The notes under the pieces were generated by a model. That model made no database searches and had not been told where the DNA came from. It was given only the letters and a program-made list of their open reading frames with translations. Of a stretch of 64,000 nt of DNA, positions 8,235-19,339 are shown piece by piece. The position numbers were made by a program, and so were the translations under genes. Where the stretch lies: assembly GCF_037153975.1 (NCBI RefSeq), contig NZ_JBBAYJ010000007.1, forward strand, positions 1-64,000. The letters are read 5' to 3'. Position 1 is the first letter of the stretch, and each line of letters begins with the position of its first letter. This DNA is from Aquipuribacter sp. SD81. GTDB lineage: Bacteria; Actinomycetota; Actinomycetes; Actinomycetales; JBBAYJ01.

Positions 8235-9241
8235 GCAACCTCGACTCCTCCCCGACGGAGACGCGGCTCGGCGACGTGCCGCAGCAGGCCGGTGCGCCCG
8301 GGGCCGGATCGCCGGACACCGCCGGACGCGGGCCGATCGCCCGGACCCTCGCCGCACGCGAGGTGCCGCTCGGCGGGCCGCGCGCCATGCGGGTGCGCCG
8401 CACCCTGCCGTCGCGGGGGCGGACGACCATCGGCGCGTGGTGCTTCGTCGACCAGTACGGCCCGGCGCGCGGGGAGCGGGTCATGGTGGTCCCGCCCCAC
8501 CCGCACACGGGCCTGCAGACCGTGACGTGGCTGGTCGGCGGGGAGGCGCTGCACCACGACTCCGTCGGCTCGGAGCAGACCATCAGTCCCGGTCAGCTCA
8601 ACCTCATGACGAGCGGGCACGGCGTCTCCCACGGCGAGCAGTCGCTGGCCGGTGACGGCACGCCCCTGCACGGCGTCCAGCTGTGGGTCGCGCTGCCGGA
8701 GGAGCACCGCCACCAGGCACCGCACTTCGAGCACCACGCCGACCTGCCGGTGGCCGAGCGGCAGGTCGACGGCGTCGACGTGCGCACGACCGTCCTCGTC
8801 GGCACGCACGACGGCCTCACGTCGCCTGCCGCCGCGTACACCCCGCTCGTCGGTGCAGAGGTGCGTACGTCAGGTCCCGTGCGGCTGCGCCTGCCGCTGG
8901 AGCCGGCCTTCGAGCACGGGCTGCTGCTGGTGGCGGGGGCGTGCGAGGTCGAGGGGGAGCGGCCCGACGCCGGCGACCTCGTCGACCTCGGGGACGACCG
9001 CGACGACGTCGTGGTCGAGGTCGGCGAGGCCTCGACCTTGCTCCTGCTCGGCGGGGCGCCGTTCGGCGAGCAGCTCGTCATGTGGTGGAACTTCGTCGGG
9101 CGCACGCACGAGGAGGTCGCGGCCGCCCGTGCGGCGTGGCAGGAGCGCGAGGAGCGGTTCGGGACCGTGCCCGGCTGGGAGCCGGAGTCGTGGCTGCGGG
9201 CGCCGGAGCTGCCGAACGTGCGGCTGCGGCCGCGCGGGTGA
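8231..9241 (+). CDS. Pirin family protein
   Basis: This 336-residue bicupin belongs to the pirin family. The N-terminal cupin has the metal-site region HPHTGLQTVTWLVGGEALHH and the later segment TSGHGVSHGEQS, giving His and Glu ligands typical of pirins (quercetinase activity or redox-linked regulation have been reported for relatives). The C-terminal cupin (about residues 200-300) contains GGAPFGEQLVMWWNFVGRTH, the usual pirin_C ending. The GTG start overlaps the preceding stop in a GTGA, so translation is probably coupled to the DUF4349 lipoprotein gene. Confidence 0.9.
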   Translation: MSNLDSSPTETRLGDVPQQAGAPGAGSPDTAGRGPIARTLAAREVPLGGPRAMRVRRTLPSRGRTTIGAWCFVDQYGPARGERVMVVPPHPHTGLQTVTWLVGGEALHHDSVGSEQTISPGQLNLMTSGHGVSHGEQSLAGDGTPLHGVQLWVALPEEHRHQAPHFEHHADLPVAERQVDGVDVRTTVLVGTHDGLTSPAAAYTPLVGAEVRTSGPVRLRLPLEPAFEHGLLLVAGACEVEGERPDAGDLVDLGDDRDDVVVEVGEASTLLLLGGAPFGEQLVMWWNFVGRTHEEVAAARAAWQEREERFGTVPGWEPESWLRAPELPNVRLRPRG

Positions 9242-9271
9242 GGCGACACCCCACCCGTATGGCGTACCGGC

Positions 9272-9366
9272 GCAGTGACTCTGCGTGCCTTTTCGGCTAC
9301 GCCCGGGCTGCGCGCGCTCCACGGTCGGAGTAACTCACCGCTGCCTGCAGTCGACTCTGCGTGGCC
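9272..9366. repeat. Two near-identical dyad elements upstream of the GNAT gene
   Basis: GCAGTGACTCTGCGTGCC at 9272 and GCAGTCGACTCTGCGTGGCC at 9347 are direct copies about 75 nt apart that differ by two inserted bases. Each is also a dyad: CGCAG-N5-CTGCG in the first and GCAG-N6-CTGC in the second. This layout suits a dimeric regulator binding twice in the promoter region of the acyltransferase gene. Confidence 0.5.
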
Positions 9367-9391
9367 GAAGCATATGTTCTTGGCGTCACCG

Positions 9392-9405
9392 AGAGGGTTC
9401 CCTCT
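9392..9405. promoter_or_regulatory. Short inverted repeat near the GNAT start
   Basis: AGAGGG-TT-CCCTCT lies 26 nt upstream of the ATG at 9431. It could be an operator half-site pair or a weak leader hairpin. Confidence 0.3.
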
Positions 9406-9430
9406 TCGTGCAACCGTGAACGGAGAGCAC

Positions 9431-10222
9431 ATGCTGCAGCGCCCGCGCCCAGAGCTGGACCTGGCCTCGACCGACCAGCCGATGCGACTCGTCTTCGCGC
9501 CCTCCGGAGCGGAGTTGGAGGCGGCCCTCGAGTGCGAGGGTGACGTCTTCGAGCAGCGCTTCGGGGAGTCGAGGGAACACCTCCGGGGCTCGCTCGCCGC
9601 GCACGAAGACACGTCGGTCTTCCTCGCCGTCCTCGCCTCTGACGGCACCGCGGTCGCCGCATCGCGGCTGGTCACGCCTGGCTCCCGTCGTCACAAGACT
9701 CTCGACTACCTCGCCGAGGCTCCCTGGGGGCTGGACGCGGACGAGTGCGCCGACCTGGCGGGCGTCCGCCTGGAGTCGACCTACGACGTCGCGACCCTCT
9801 GCGTCCGACCCCGTTCAGAGGGGGAGGGCGCGCTCTGGACCGCCGCGCTCTGCCACGGCATGTTCCAGATCGCAAAGGCGAACGGCGTCAGTCACACGGT
9901 CGCGCTGCTGGACGAGGGGGCGCGCGCCCGTCTGGCGGCCGTCGGCATCATCTACACAGCCTTCCCCGGCGCCTCACCGCAGCCCTTCGACGGTTCCCCC
10001 GCGACGACCCCGGTCTACGCATCCATGACGGAGATGGTCGAACGTCAGCGTCGAGACTTCCCGGAGGCGTACGCGCTCATCGGCAAGGGACTCGGCCTGA
10101 GCGGGGTCCACGTGCCCTCGCTCGAGCACTTCCGTGTGCCGGCTCTCCCCGTCACGCTCGACGTGCGCGAGTCCCGCTGGGACGTCGCGGCCGCGGGTCT
10201 CGAGGCAGTCGGCATGGCCTGA
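9431..10222 (+). CDS. GNAT-fold acyltransferase, autoinducer-synthase-like
   Basis: This protein of about 263 residues shows a GNAT/LuxI-like layout. An N-terminal helix (DVFEQRFGESREHL) is followed by a strand pair (SVFLAVLASDGTAVAASRLV), a long insert, then DVATLCVRPRSEGEGALWTA, a helix (LCHGMFQIAKANGVSHTVAL) and a C-terminal strand region ending TPVYASMTEM. This order recalls N-acyl-amino-acid or homoserine-lactone synthases and related GNATs, but the diagnostic LuxI residues are not all present, so product and acyl donor are unknown. ATG at 9431 follows GGAGAG closely; an in-frame GTG at 9416 is an alternative. It ends 11 nt from the convergent GGDEF-EAL gene. Its upstream region is AT-richer than the surroundings and holds two dyad repeats. 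Confidence 0.65.
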   Translation: MLQRPRPELDLASTDQPMRLVFAPSGAELEAALECEGDVFEQRFGESREHLRGSLAAHEDTSVFLAVLASDGTAVAASRLVTPGSRRHKTLDYLAEAPWGLDADECADLAGVRLESTYDVATLCVRPRSEGEGALWTAALCHGMFQIAKANGVSHTVALLDEGARARLAAVGIIYTAFPGASPQPFDGSPATTPVYASMTEMVERQRRDFPEAYALIGKGLGLSGVHVPSLEHFRVPALPVTLDVRESRWDVAAAGLEAVGMA

Positions 10223-10233
10223 GCGCTGCGTCC

Positions 10234-12501
10234 TCAGCCGACAGAGGGACGCAGGTCGAGGGCGCGCCGACCCGCCAGCCATCTGTCGAGCTGTTCCGGG
10301 GGCATGGGCGCCGCGACGTGGAACCCTTGCAGCACGTCGACGCCGGCGGTGCGCAGGAGGGCAGCGGTTGCCGCGTCCTCGACGCCCTCGGCCACGACCT
10401 GCAGACCCATCGCGTGCGCGAGTGCCGTCGTCGACTCGATGATCACACGGCTCGCGTAGTCCGACGTCGCCGCAGCCACGAAGGAGCGGTCGATCTTCAG
10501 CTCGTGGACCGGTAGGTCACGAAGGTAGGCGAGGGACGAGAATCCACTGCCGTAGTCGTCGATGGCCGCGCGCACGCCCTTCTCCTTCAGCGCGACGAGC
10601 TGCAGGCGCGCGCGTTCGGGCTCGGAGACGAAGGACTCCTCCGTCACCTCGAGGGTCATGCGCTCACGCGGCAGACCGGCTCGATCCAGCTGCGCGAAGA
10701 GGAACGGCAGCACGCGCCCTCCCAGCAGCTCGGGCGGGGCGCAGTTGAAGCCGACGGAGAAGCGGTGTCCGGCCTCCTGCCACGTCACAGCGTCCTGGAC
10801 CGCGGCTCTGACCACGGCTTCGCTGAGGGCAGGCATGAGACCGGCTTGCCGGGCCTGAGGCAGGAAGGCGATCGGAGCCAGTAGACCGTGCTGCGGGTGC
10901 TCCCACCTCACGAGGCCCTCAACGGCGACGACCTCACCGGTGCGGGCGTCGACCTGCGGCTGATACCAGAGCCGTAGCTCACCGCGTGCGATACCGGTCC
11001 GCAGCTCCTCCATGAGTGCCAACCGGGCACGGGAGTAGTGGTCAAAGGTGCTGTCGTAGAGCGTCTCGCCGAGGCGGCTGTTCTTGGCCCGGTACATCGC
11101 CACATCGGCCTTGCGCAGGAGGGCCACGGCCGACTCCATGGCAGAGCCCCGGACCGCTACTCCCACGGACGCAGACACGGACATCTCGATGTCCTCGACG
11201 GTGATCGGCTCGGCCAGCGATGCTCGAATGCGACGTGCCTGTCGGAGCAGGTCGACCGGGTCGTCGTCGCGCACCACCACGGCGAATTCGTCCCCGCCCA
11301 GACGCGCAACCAGGGCTCGCGGTACCGCGGCCGTGAGGCGTTCCGCCACAAGCCGCAAGAGGTCGTCGCCGGCGGCGTGCCCCAGGCTGTCGTTGACCTC
11401 CTTGAAGCCGTCGAGGTCGATGAGGAGCAGGGCGACGGGCTCGTCCGCAGAGAGCGTGGCGTCGAGCCGTCGCAGCACTGCGCGGCGATTGGCCAGGCCG
11501 GTCAGCTCGTCGGTACGCGAGAGCCGGAACGCCTCCGCGGCGCCTTGTGCCTGCCGTAGCGCTGCGGTGAGCCGGACGCCGGCGGCGACGAGGGTGATGA
11601 CAGCCGGGACGGTGGCCCACCATGAACCCGAGTCAGCGGGTCGCAGGACGAGCGTGGTGGTGGCGACCGCGGCCGCGACCACGACGAGACCCGTCCTCAC
11701 GCGGCGCCGCGTCGTCGTCGCGAGTGGAGCGACGGCACGGCGACACGTGGCTCCCGTGACCACGAGGGCGAACGCCGTGCCGTAGGAGACGTCGACCAAC
11801 AGGTTCGAGAAGTACGCCTGCTGCGCGCTCCCGACGAGGAAGGCGACGTCCGACGCTGTGAGGAGGAGGAAGCCGCCGAGGAGCAACCACGTGTCGGGCG
11901 TCCACGTCCGGGAGCCCTGTACGGCCTGTCCGAGAACGAGGAGGATCAGCGACACGTCCAGCAGCGGGTACACGAGCGCCAGGACCAGCGCGAGACCCTC
12001 GTGCCCGAAGACGTCACCGAGCGGGCTGGCGATGAGGGCGCCGGCGATCGACGCCACAGCTGAGCACACGAGCACCGTCTCGAGCCACAGGACGGCGTCG
12101 GGTCGTGTCTGCTGTCGGCGATCGAGCAGTACGAACGCTGCCATGCCCAGATAGCTCGGGAAGTACAGAAGCTCGGCCGGGCCCGGGAAGCTCTGTGCAC
12201 CTAGCGAACCGTCCTGGTGGATGAGGGAGCTGCCCGCCGCCCAGAGGCAGAGGCCGCTGAGGAGCGCGACAAGACCGGCGCGGCGCGCGGGACGACGCAG
12301 GGACGACACCGCGAGGCGGAGCGCCGCGGCCCCGAAGAAGGCGGCGAGGACGGCCGTGACCAGCGCCGGAGGGCTCTCCTCGATGGAGAAGCCCGTGGCG
12401 ACGGCACCGAGGGAGGCGCCGACCGCGACTGTCGCCCACATGAGTAGCACCGTCGCTAGCCCGAGACGGCGGCCAAGGCGTGGGGGACTGAGTTCGCTCA
12501 C
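10234..12501 (-). CDS. Membrane-anchored GGDEF-EAL protein (c-di-GMP cyclase/phosphodiesterase)
   Basis: This 755-residue protein has eight or so hydrophobic helices in the first 300 residues, forming a membrane sensor of unrecognised type. A GGDEF domain follows (RTDELTGLANRRAV then an intact GGDEF near residue 401). The RxxD inhibitory site is absent (RALV). The EAL domain starts near 525 with EGLVRW in place of EAL. LEVTEE, IDDYGSGFSSL, LKIDRSFV and AEGVED are all present, so metal and catalytic residues look intact and phosphodiesterase activity is plausible. The GTG start overlaps the stop of a 23-codon leader ORF, which alone carries the Shine-Dalgarno sequence. Its 3' end converges on the GNAT gene. 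Confidence 0.92.
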   Translation of the reverse strand: MSELSPPRLGRRLGLATVLLMWATVAVGASLGAVATGFSIEESPPALVTAVLAAFFGAAALRLAVSSLRRPARRAGLVALLSGLCLWAAGSSLIHQDGSLGAQSFPGPAELLYFPSYLGMAAFVLLDRRQQTRPDAVLWLETVLVCSAVASIAGALIASPLGDVFGHEGLALVLALVYPLLDVSLILLVLGQAVQGSRTWTPDTWLLLGGFLLLTASDVAFLVGSAQQAYFSNLLVDVSYGTAFALVVTGATCRRAVAPLATTTRRRVRTGLVVVAAAVATTTLVLRPADSGSWWATVPAVITLVAAGVRLTAALRQAQGAAEAFRLSRTDELTGLANRRAVLRRLDATLSADEPVALLLIDLDGFKEVNDSLGHAAGDDLLRLVAERLTAAVPRALVARLGGDEFAVVVRDDDPVDLLRQARRIRASLAEPITVEDIEMSVSASVGVAVRGSAMESAVALLRKADVAMYRAKNSRLGETLYDSTFDHYSRARLALMEELRTGIARGELRLWYQPQVDARTGEVVAVEGLVRWEHPQHGLLAPIAFLPQARQAGLMPALSEAVVRAAVQDAVTWQEAGHRFSVGFNCAPPELLGGRVLPFLFAQLDRAGLPRERMTLEVTEESFVSEPERARLQLVALKEKGVRAAIDDYGSGFSSLAYLRDLPVHELKIDRSFVAAATSDYASRVIIESTTALAHAMGLQVVAEGVEDAATAALLRTAGVDVLQGFHVAAPMPPEQLDRWLAGRRALDLRPSVG

Positions 12502-12569
12502 AGGCGTTCACCCGGCCATCGGTCGGCGAGCAGCACGAGGCGACGACGCACGGGCGTCGTGTCCGCCAT
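12498..12569 (-). CDS. 23-residue leader ORF translationally coupled to the GGDEF-EAL gene
   Basis: ATG at 12569 is preceded on the minus strand by GAGGAGG with a 6-nt spacer. The frame encodes a 23-residue basic peptide (starting MADTTPVRRRLVLL). Its TGA overlaps the GTG of the GGDEF-EAL gene in a GTGA, and that GTG has no Shine-Dalgarno of its own. A 7-bp hairpin lies inside the ORF just after the start. I see no similarity to a known small protein; it may be a coupling or attenuation leader, or a small functional peptide. Confidence 0.5.
   Translation of the reverse strand: MADTTPVRRRLVLLADRWPGERL
12543..12560 (-). promoter_or_regulatory. Hairpin inside the leader ORF
   Basis: ACGACGC and GCGTCGT flank a 4-nt loop. 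In the minus-strand RNA the stem starts about codon 4 of the leader ORF, so translation of the leader would open it. Confidence 0.35.
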
Positions 12570-12866
12570 CTGCCGCCTCCTCACCGCACCCGCCGCTGCG
12601 GCCACGTCGACCGGTGCGGGGGCACCGGTCGAGGCTCCGAATCGGCTCACGGGAAGGGTTCTTGAGCGCTGAAGGACCGGCCTCACCGGGATGCCGAGCG
12701 CGCGTGCCCGGCTCGTCCGGTTTCGTCGTCCCGAGCCCGCGTGGTCACCGCGTCGGCGGGCGGATGGGCCTCGGCCGTCCCCGCCGGAGAGCCCGGCCGG
12801 CCGGGCGCCAGTAGCCTCGCCGGGGCCGGACCCGCCCGGCCGGGGGACGAGTCCGGAGGAGATCGA
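12570..12866. other. Divergent intergenic region, leader ORF to GH13 gene
   Basis: This 297-bp region has no convincing gene. It holds an 11-bp perfect inverted repeat at 12607-12632 and, near the right end, the GH13 ribosome binding site at 12855-12860. No clear -35/-10 pair could be assigned to either strand. Confidence 0.5.
12607..12632. promoter_or_regulatory. 11-bp perfect inverted repeat, possible operator
   Basis: TCGACCGGTGC and GCACCGGTCGA flank a GGGG loop. It sits between divergent genes, so a terminator role is unlikely and an operator or leader-RNA hairpin is more plausible. Confidence 0.45.
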
Positions 12867-14468
12867 ATGGCAGCCGAGTGGCTGAGGGACGCCGTCCTGT
12901 ACGAGGTCTACCCGCAGTCCTTCGCCGACTCCGACGGCGACGGCGTGGGCGACCTCCGTGGCGTCATCGACCGGCTCGACCACATCGCCTCGCTCGGCGT
13001 CGACGCGATCTGGTTCAACCCGTGCTTCGCCTCGCCGTTCGTCGACGCCGGCTACGACGTCGCCGACTACCTTCGCATCGCGCCCCGGTACGGCACGAAC
13101 GACGACATGGTCGAGCTGGTCGAGAAGGCCCGCGAGCGCGGCATCCGCGTGATCCTCGACCTCGTGGTCGGCCACACGTCGACCGAGCACGAGTGGTTCC
13201 AGGCCGAGCTGCACGCCGACGGTCCCTCGCCCGAGGGCGACCGCTACGTCTGGCGCGACGAGGCGCCGCCGCGCGGCTGGGAGCAGGACACGCCCGGCAT
13301 CCCCGCGTGGGTGCCCTCACCCGGGCCCCGGAAGGGCTGGTACCTCAAGAACTTCTACGACGCCCAGCCCGCGCTCAACTTCGGGTGGCTGCACTCCGCG
13401 GACGAGCCGTGGCGCGACCCGGTCGACGCCCCCGGCCCGCTGCGCAACCGCCGGGCCCTGCGCGACATCATGGACTTCTGGCTGTCGCGCGGCGTCGCCG
13501 GCTTCCGCGTGGACATGGCCTTCTCGCTCGTCAAGGACTACGACACGGAGCGCTCCCAGGCCGCATCGACGGAGATCTGGCGCGAGATCCGCGCGTGGCT
13601 CGACGAGGCCCACCCGGACGCCGTCCTCATCCCCGAGGGCAGCGAGCCGCGGACGGGGGAGCCGCTCGCCTTCGACGGCGACTTCTCCCTCGTCATATTC
13701 GAGGCGCACGCGAGCCTCTTCGACAACCACTACGCGGGCCGTCTGCCGTGGCACGAGCCGCGCGAGCCGTACTTCGACGCCGAGGGGCGGGGGAGCACCG
13801 CCACGTGGCTGCAGGCCTGGCGAGAGGCCCGGGAGGCCGACCCGGACCGCATGGTCCTGCTCGCGAGCGCCGACCACGACTACGACCGGCTGCGCTGCGG
13901 CCCTCGCGGGCCCGAGCAGCTGGGTGCGGCCTTCACGTTCCTCTTCACGTGGGGCACCGTGCCGTGCCTGTACTACGGCGACGAGATCGGCATGCGGTAC
14001 CTGCCGGACATGCCGGACGTGGAGGGCGCGATCTGCAACCCGGCGTACAACCGCGCGGGCTGCCGCACGCCGATGCAGTGGGACGACGGGCCCAACGCGG
14101 GCTTCTCCACCGCCGACGCCTCCGCGCTGTACCTGCCGGTCGACCCGGACCCCGACCGCCCGACGGTCGCCGCGCAGGACGGCGTGCCGGGCTCGACGCT
14201 CACGCTGGTCCGGGAGCTGCTCGCGCTGCGCCGGGCCACGCCCGCACTGCAGGGCCACGCCAGCACGCGCGTGGTCGCCGACGGCTACCCCTTCGCGTGG
14301 GTGCGCGGCGACAGCCACCTCGTCGTCGTCAACCCGCGGCGCGAGGCCGGCTCGGCGGAGGTGGCCGAGGCGGCCGGGGCCGGGCTGCTGTGGGGCCAGG
14401 GCGTCTCCGTCGACGGCGCGCGGCTCGCCGTCGACGGCTTCGGCTACGGCGTGCTGAGGCTGTCCTGA
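12867..14468 (+). CDS. GH13 family alpha-glucosidase / alpha-amylase-like enzyme
   Basis: This 533-residue protein has the GH13 (beta/alpha)8 barrel. Visible conserved regions are YEVYPQSFADSDGDGVGDL near the N-terminus (a calcium-loop-like DSDGDGVGD), DLVVGHTS near residue 98 (region I), GFRVDMAFS near 212 with the nucleophile Asp (region II), LIPEGSEP near 255 with the acid/base Glu (region III) and ASADHDYDR near 333 with the transition-state Asp (region IV). A short beta-sandwich domain ends it. The subfamily (glucosidase, trehalose synthase-like or transglycosylase) cannot be settled by eye. Region I has Gly where Asn is usual. No signal peptide is seen, so it is cytosolic. ATG at 12867 has GGAGGA 6 nt upstream. 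Confidence 0.85.
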   Translation: MAAEWLRDAVLYEVYPQSFADSDGDGVGDLRGVIDRLDHIASLGVDAIWFNPCFASPFVDAGYDVADYLRIAPRYGTNDDMVELVEKARERGIRVILDLVVGHTSTEHEWFQAELHADGPSPEGDRYVWRDEAPPRGWEQDTPGIPAWVPSPGPRKGWYLKNFYDAQPALNFGWLHSADEPWRDPVDAPGPLRNRRALRDIMDFWLSRGVAGFRVDMAFSLVKDYDTERSQAASTEIWREIRAWLDEAHPDAVLIPEGSEPRTGEPLAFDGDFSLVIFEAHASLFDNHYAGRLPWHEPREPYFDAEGRGSTATWLQAWREAREADPDRMVLLASADHDYDRLRCGPRGPEQLGAAFTFLFTWGTVPCLYYGDEIGMRYLPDMPDVEGAICNPAYNRAGCRTPMQWDDGPNAGFSTADASALYLPVDPDPDRPTVAAQDGVPGSTLTLVRELLALRRATPALQGHASTRVVADGYPFAWVRGDSHLVVVNPRREAGSAEVAEAAGAGLLWGQGVSVDGARLAVDGFGYGVLRLS

Positions 14469-14493
14469 CCCCGCGCACGCAGGCGGCCCGCGC

Positions 14494-15132
14494 GTGAGCC
14501 AGGACCTGACGGGTGTCGCCGCCTGGGCGGTCCGCGTCATGGAGGCCCTCGGGGGCCCCGGCGCCGCCCTCGTCGTCGCGCTGGAGAACGTCTTCCCGCC
14601 CATCCCGAGCGAGGTGGTCCTGCCGCTGGCCGGCTTCACCGCGAGCCAGGGCACGTTCACGGTCCTCGGCGCGATCCTGTGGACGACAGCGGGGTCGGTC
14701 GCCGGCGCCCTGCTGCTGTACGGGCTCGGCCGCTGGTTCGGCGCGCGCCGGGTCCGGGCGGTGGCCGCGCGCATCCCGCTGGTCGACGCCCGCGACATCG
14801 ACAGGGCGGAGGAGTGGTTCCAGCGGCACGGGCGCTCCGCGGTCTTCTTCGGCCGCATGCTGCCGGTGGTCCGGAGCGCGATCAGCGTCCCGGCCGGCGC
14901 GGAGGCCATGCCGGTCGTGCCGTTCACGCTGCTGACGCTCGCGGGCAGCGGCATCTGGAACGGCGTCTTCGTCGTCGCCGGGTACCTGCTCGGGGAGAAC
15001 TGGTCGGCGGTCTCGCCGTACGCCGAGGTGCTGCAGTGGGTGGTCGTCGCCGCCCTCGTGGCCCTCGTCGTGTGGTTCGTCGTGGTCCGGCTGCGACGGC
15101 GGCGCAGCCACGGCGGGATCGTGGACGGCTGA
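14494..15132 (+). CDS. DedA family membrane protein
   Basis: This 212-residue protein has the DedA/VTT signature: a re-entrant segment LENVFPPIPSEVVLPLAG, then GSVAGALLLYGLGRWFG, the region FGRMLPVVRSAISVPAGAE with the conserved Arg residues (FxGRxxPxxR), and a C-terminal helix with a basic tail. Family members are thought to move lipid carriers such as undecaprenyl phosphate or phospholipids across the membrane. The GTG start at 14494 follows the GH13 stop by 25 nt, so the two are probably co-transcribed. It converges with the mutarotase-like gene, leaving 7 nt between stops. Confidence 0.88.
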   Translation: MSQDLTGVAAWAVRVMEALGGPGAALVVALENVFPPIPSEVVLPLAGFTASQGTFTVLGAILWTTAGSVAGALLLYGLGRWFGARRVRAVAARIPLVDARDIDRAEEWFQRHGRSAVFFGRMLPVVRSAISVPAGAEAMPVVPFTLLTLAGSGIWNGVFVVAGYLLGENWSAVSPYAEVLQWVVVAALVALVVWFVVVRLRRRRSHGGIVDG

Positions 15133-15139
15133 GGCCGCC

Positions 15140-15987
15140 TCAGCGGTAGGAGGCGGATCGGCCGGCCACCAGGACCTGCCGGGCCCGCCACACGCCACCC
15201 GGCGCGAGCGTGCGCGGCTCGAGCAGGGCGGGCTCGACGCACACGAACTCGCCCTCACCGCCGGGGTGCACGTCGGCTGGCGCCTTGCCCGGACCGGGGT
15301 TCCACACGACCCGGGAGTCCACGCCGTCGGCGGTGAGCGAGACGGCGTCGCCCGAGCCGTCGTCGACGACCACGACCCCGTCGTCGCCCGCGGGCACCCC
15401 CTCGACCGCGACGTCGATCGGGCCGACGACGTCGAGCGGGCCCGTCACGTGCCACGGCGCCCCGCCGCCGTTGGGTCGGGCGAGCATCCCGTCCAGGCCG
15501 ACGACGGCGGTCGTGGCTGTCGATGACACCCGCAGGTAGGTGTGGAAGGCGGCCGTCGTGGTGAGGGGGGTGTCCCCGTCGTTGCGCGCGACCAGCGTCA
15601 GCACGAGGGACGAGCCCTCCGCCTCGCCGTCGAGCTCGAGCGTGAACGCGTGGCCGAGCGGGGTGTCGCCGGCCCCGCACACCAGGCGCAGCCGGGCGTG
15701 CGCGGCGCCGTCGGCGGTCCGGCCGACCTCGAGGAGGTCCCATGCCCGGTCGCGCGCGACGCCGTGACGCGGCCCGTCCCCCCGGTCGGAGAACTGCGGC
15801 CAGATGATCGGGACGCCGCCGCGGATGGCGGTGCCCGGCCCGCACCCCGTGTCGCGGCTGCACCACAGCCGGTCCGTCCCCCCGGCCGGTACCCATCCGG
15901 CGACGTGCCCCCCATGCGGGTACACGCGGAAGGAGGCCCCGTCGGCGGCGGTCACCTCGACGGGCTCGCACGGGTCCGGGGTCGCGG

Positions 15988-15991
<4 letters not shown>
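15140..15991 (-). CDS. D-hexose-6-phosphate mutarotase-like (aldose 1-epimerase fold)
   Basis: This 283-residue galactose-mutarotase-fold protein begins after VTATPDPCEPVEVTAADG. Segments typical of the YeaD/hexose-6-phosphate group are GGVPIIWPQFSDRGDGPRHG, a catalytic His in FHTYLRV, the VVWNPGPGKA strand and the catalytic Glu in FVCVEPALLEP. The predicted reaction is alpha/beta interconversion of glucose 6-phosphate or a related sugar. The GTG start overlaps the stop of the upstream GH13 gene by 4 nt, so it is translationally coupled to it, which fits joint use in glucan or oligosaccharide breakdown. A longer reading through the upstream gene in another frame is an artefact. Confidence 0.87.
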
Positions 15992-18713
<2,722 letters not shown>

Positions 18714-18783
18714 CGACGGGGCGCCAGGACCCCGGAGGCAGCGCACGGGCCGGTCCGGTAGCGGTCCGCCCGGCGCGGTGCGG

Positions 18784-19314
18784 TCACGTGGCGGCGGCGC
18801 GCTGCCTTAGCCGGTGACGCCGGACGGCGTCGCGGTTGGCGCAGGTCGTGCCGCAGTAGCGCTGCCGTCCGTTGCGGGTGGTGTCGACGACCACGTGGTC
18901 GCAGCCCGGCGCGTCGCAGCGGCCGAGCCGGTGCATGCCGCGGCCCGTCAGGTGCACGGCCGTGGCGGCGCTCACGAGCGCGGCGACCTGCGCGGCGACG
19001 CCGAGCCGGTCGGGCCGGAAGTGCAGGTGCCAGCCGTCGCCGGAGTGGTCGGTGAGCCGCGGGTGGTCCGTGCTGCGGGCGAGCAGCCCGTTGAGCAGGG
19101 TCGCGCGCCGGGCCGGCTCGTCGGCGTCCACGACGGCGAGCCAGTCGGCGAGGAACGCCTGGACCCCGGTGACGTCCTCGGCGGTGGCCGGCTGCTCCAG
19201 GCGCACCCCGGCCGCGGCGCAGCGGGCGGCGAGGTCGGCCGGGCTGCGCGCGGGGGCGCTCGCAAGGTCGGCGGCGAGTGCGAGGACCGCCCTCGTGTAA
19301 GGGTTGAGTTGCAC
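18784..19314 (-). CDS. CGNR zinc finger / ABATE domain transcriptional regulator
   Basis: This 176-residue protein starts at VQLNPYTRAVLALAADL, the usual beginning of the family. The N-terminal two thirds is the helical ABATE-like ligand-binding domain. The C-terminal CGNR zinc finger has RCDAPGCDHVVVD and YCGTTCANRDAVRRHR, giving four Cys ligands, with CANR in place of CGNR. Such proteins are predicted DNA-binding regulators. GTG at 19314 lies 6 nt after TGTAAT on the minus strand without a Shine-Dalgarno, so a leaderless start is likely. It is divergent from the 53-residue CxC protein (26 bp apart) and convergent with dgdA. Confidence 0.87.
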   Translation of the reverse strand: MQLNPYTRAVLALAADLASAPARSPADLAARCAAAGVRLEQPATAEDVTGVQAFLADWLAVVDADEPARRATLLNGLLARSTDHPRLTDHSGDGWHLHFRPDRLGVAAQVAALVSAATAVHLTGRGMHRLGRCDAPGCDHVVVDTTRNGRQRYCGTTCANRDAVRRHRLRQRAAAT

Positions 19315-19339
19315 ACGACCATTACACCAGGCTGACGAC

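Noticed and set aside
8593-9675. A 360-codon minus-strand frame antisense to the pirin and GNAT genes.
   Set aside because: It is Ser/Arg/Thr/Pro-rich without motifs, and both plus-strand genes have clear family features.
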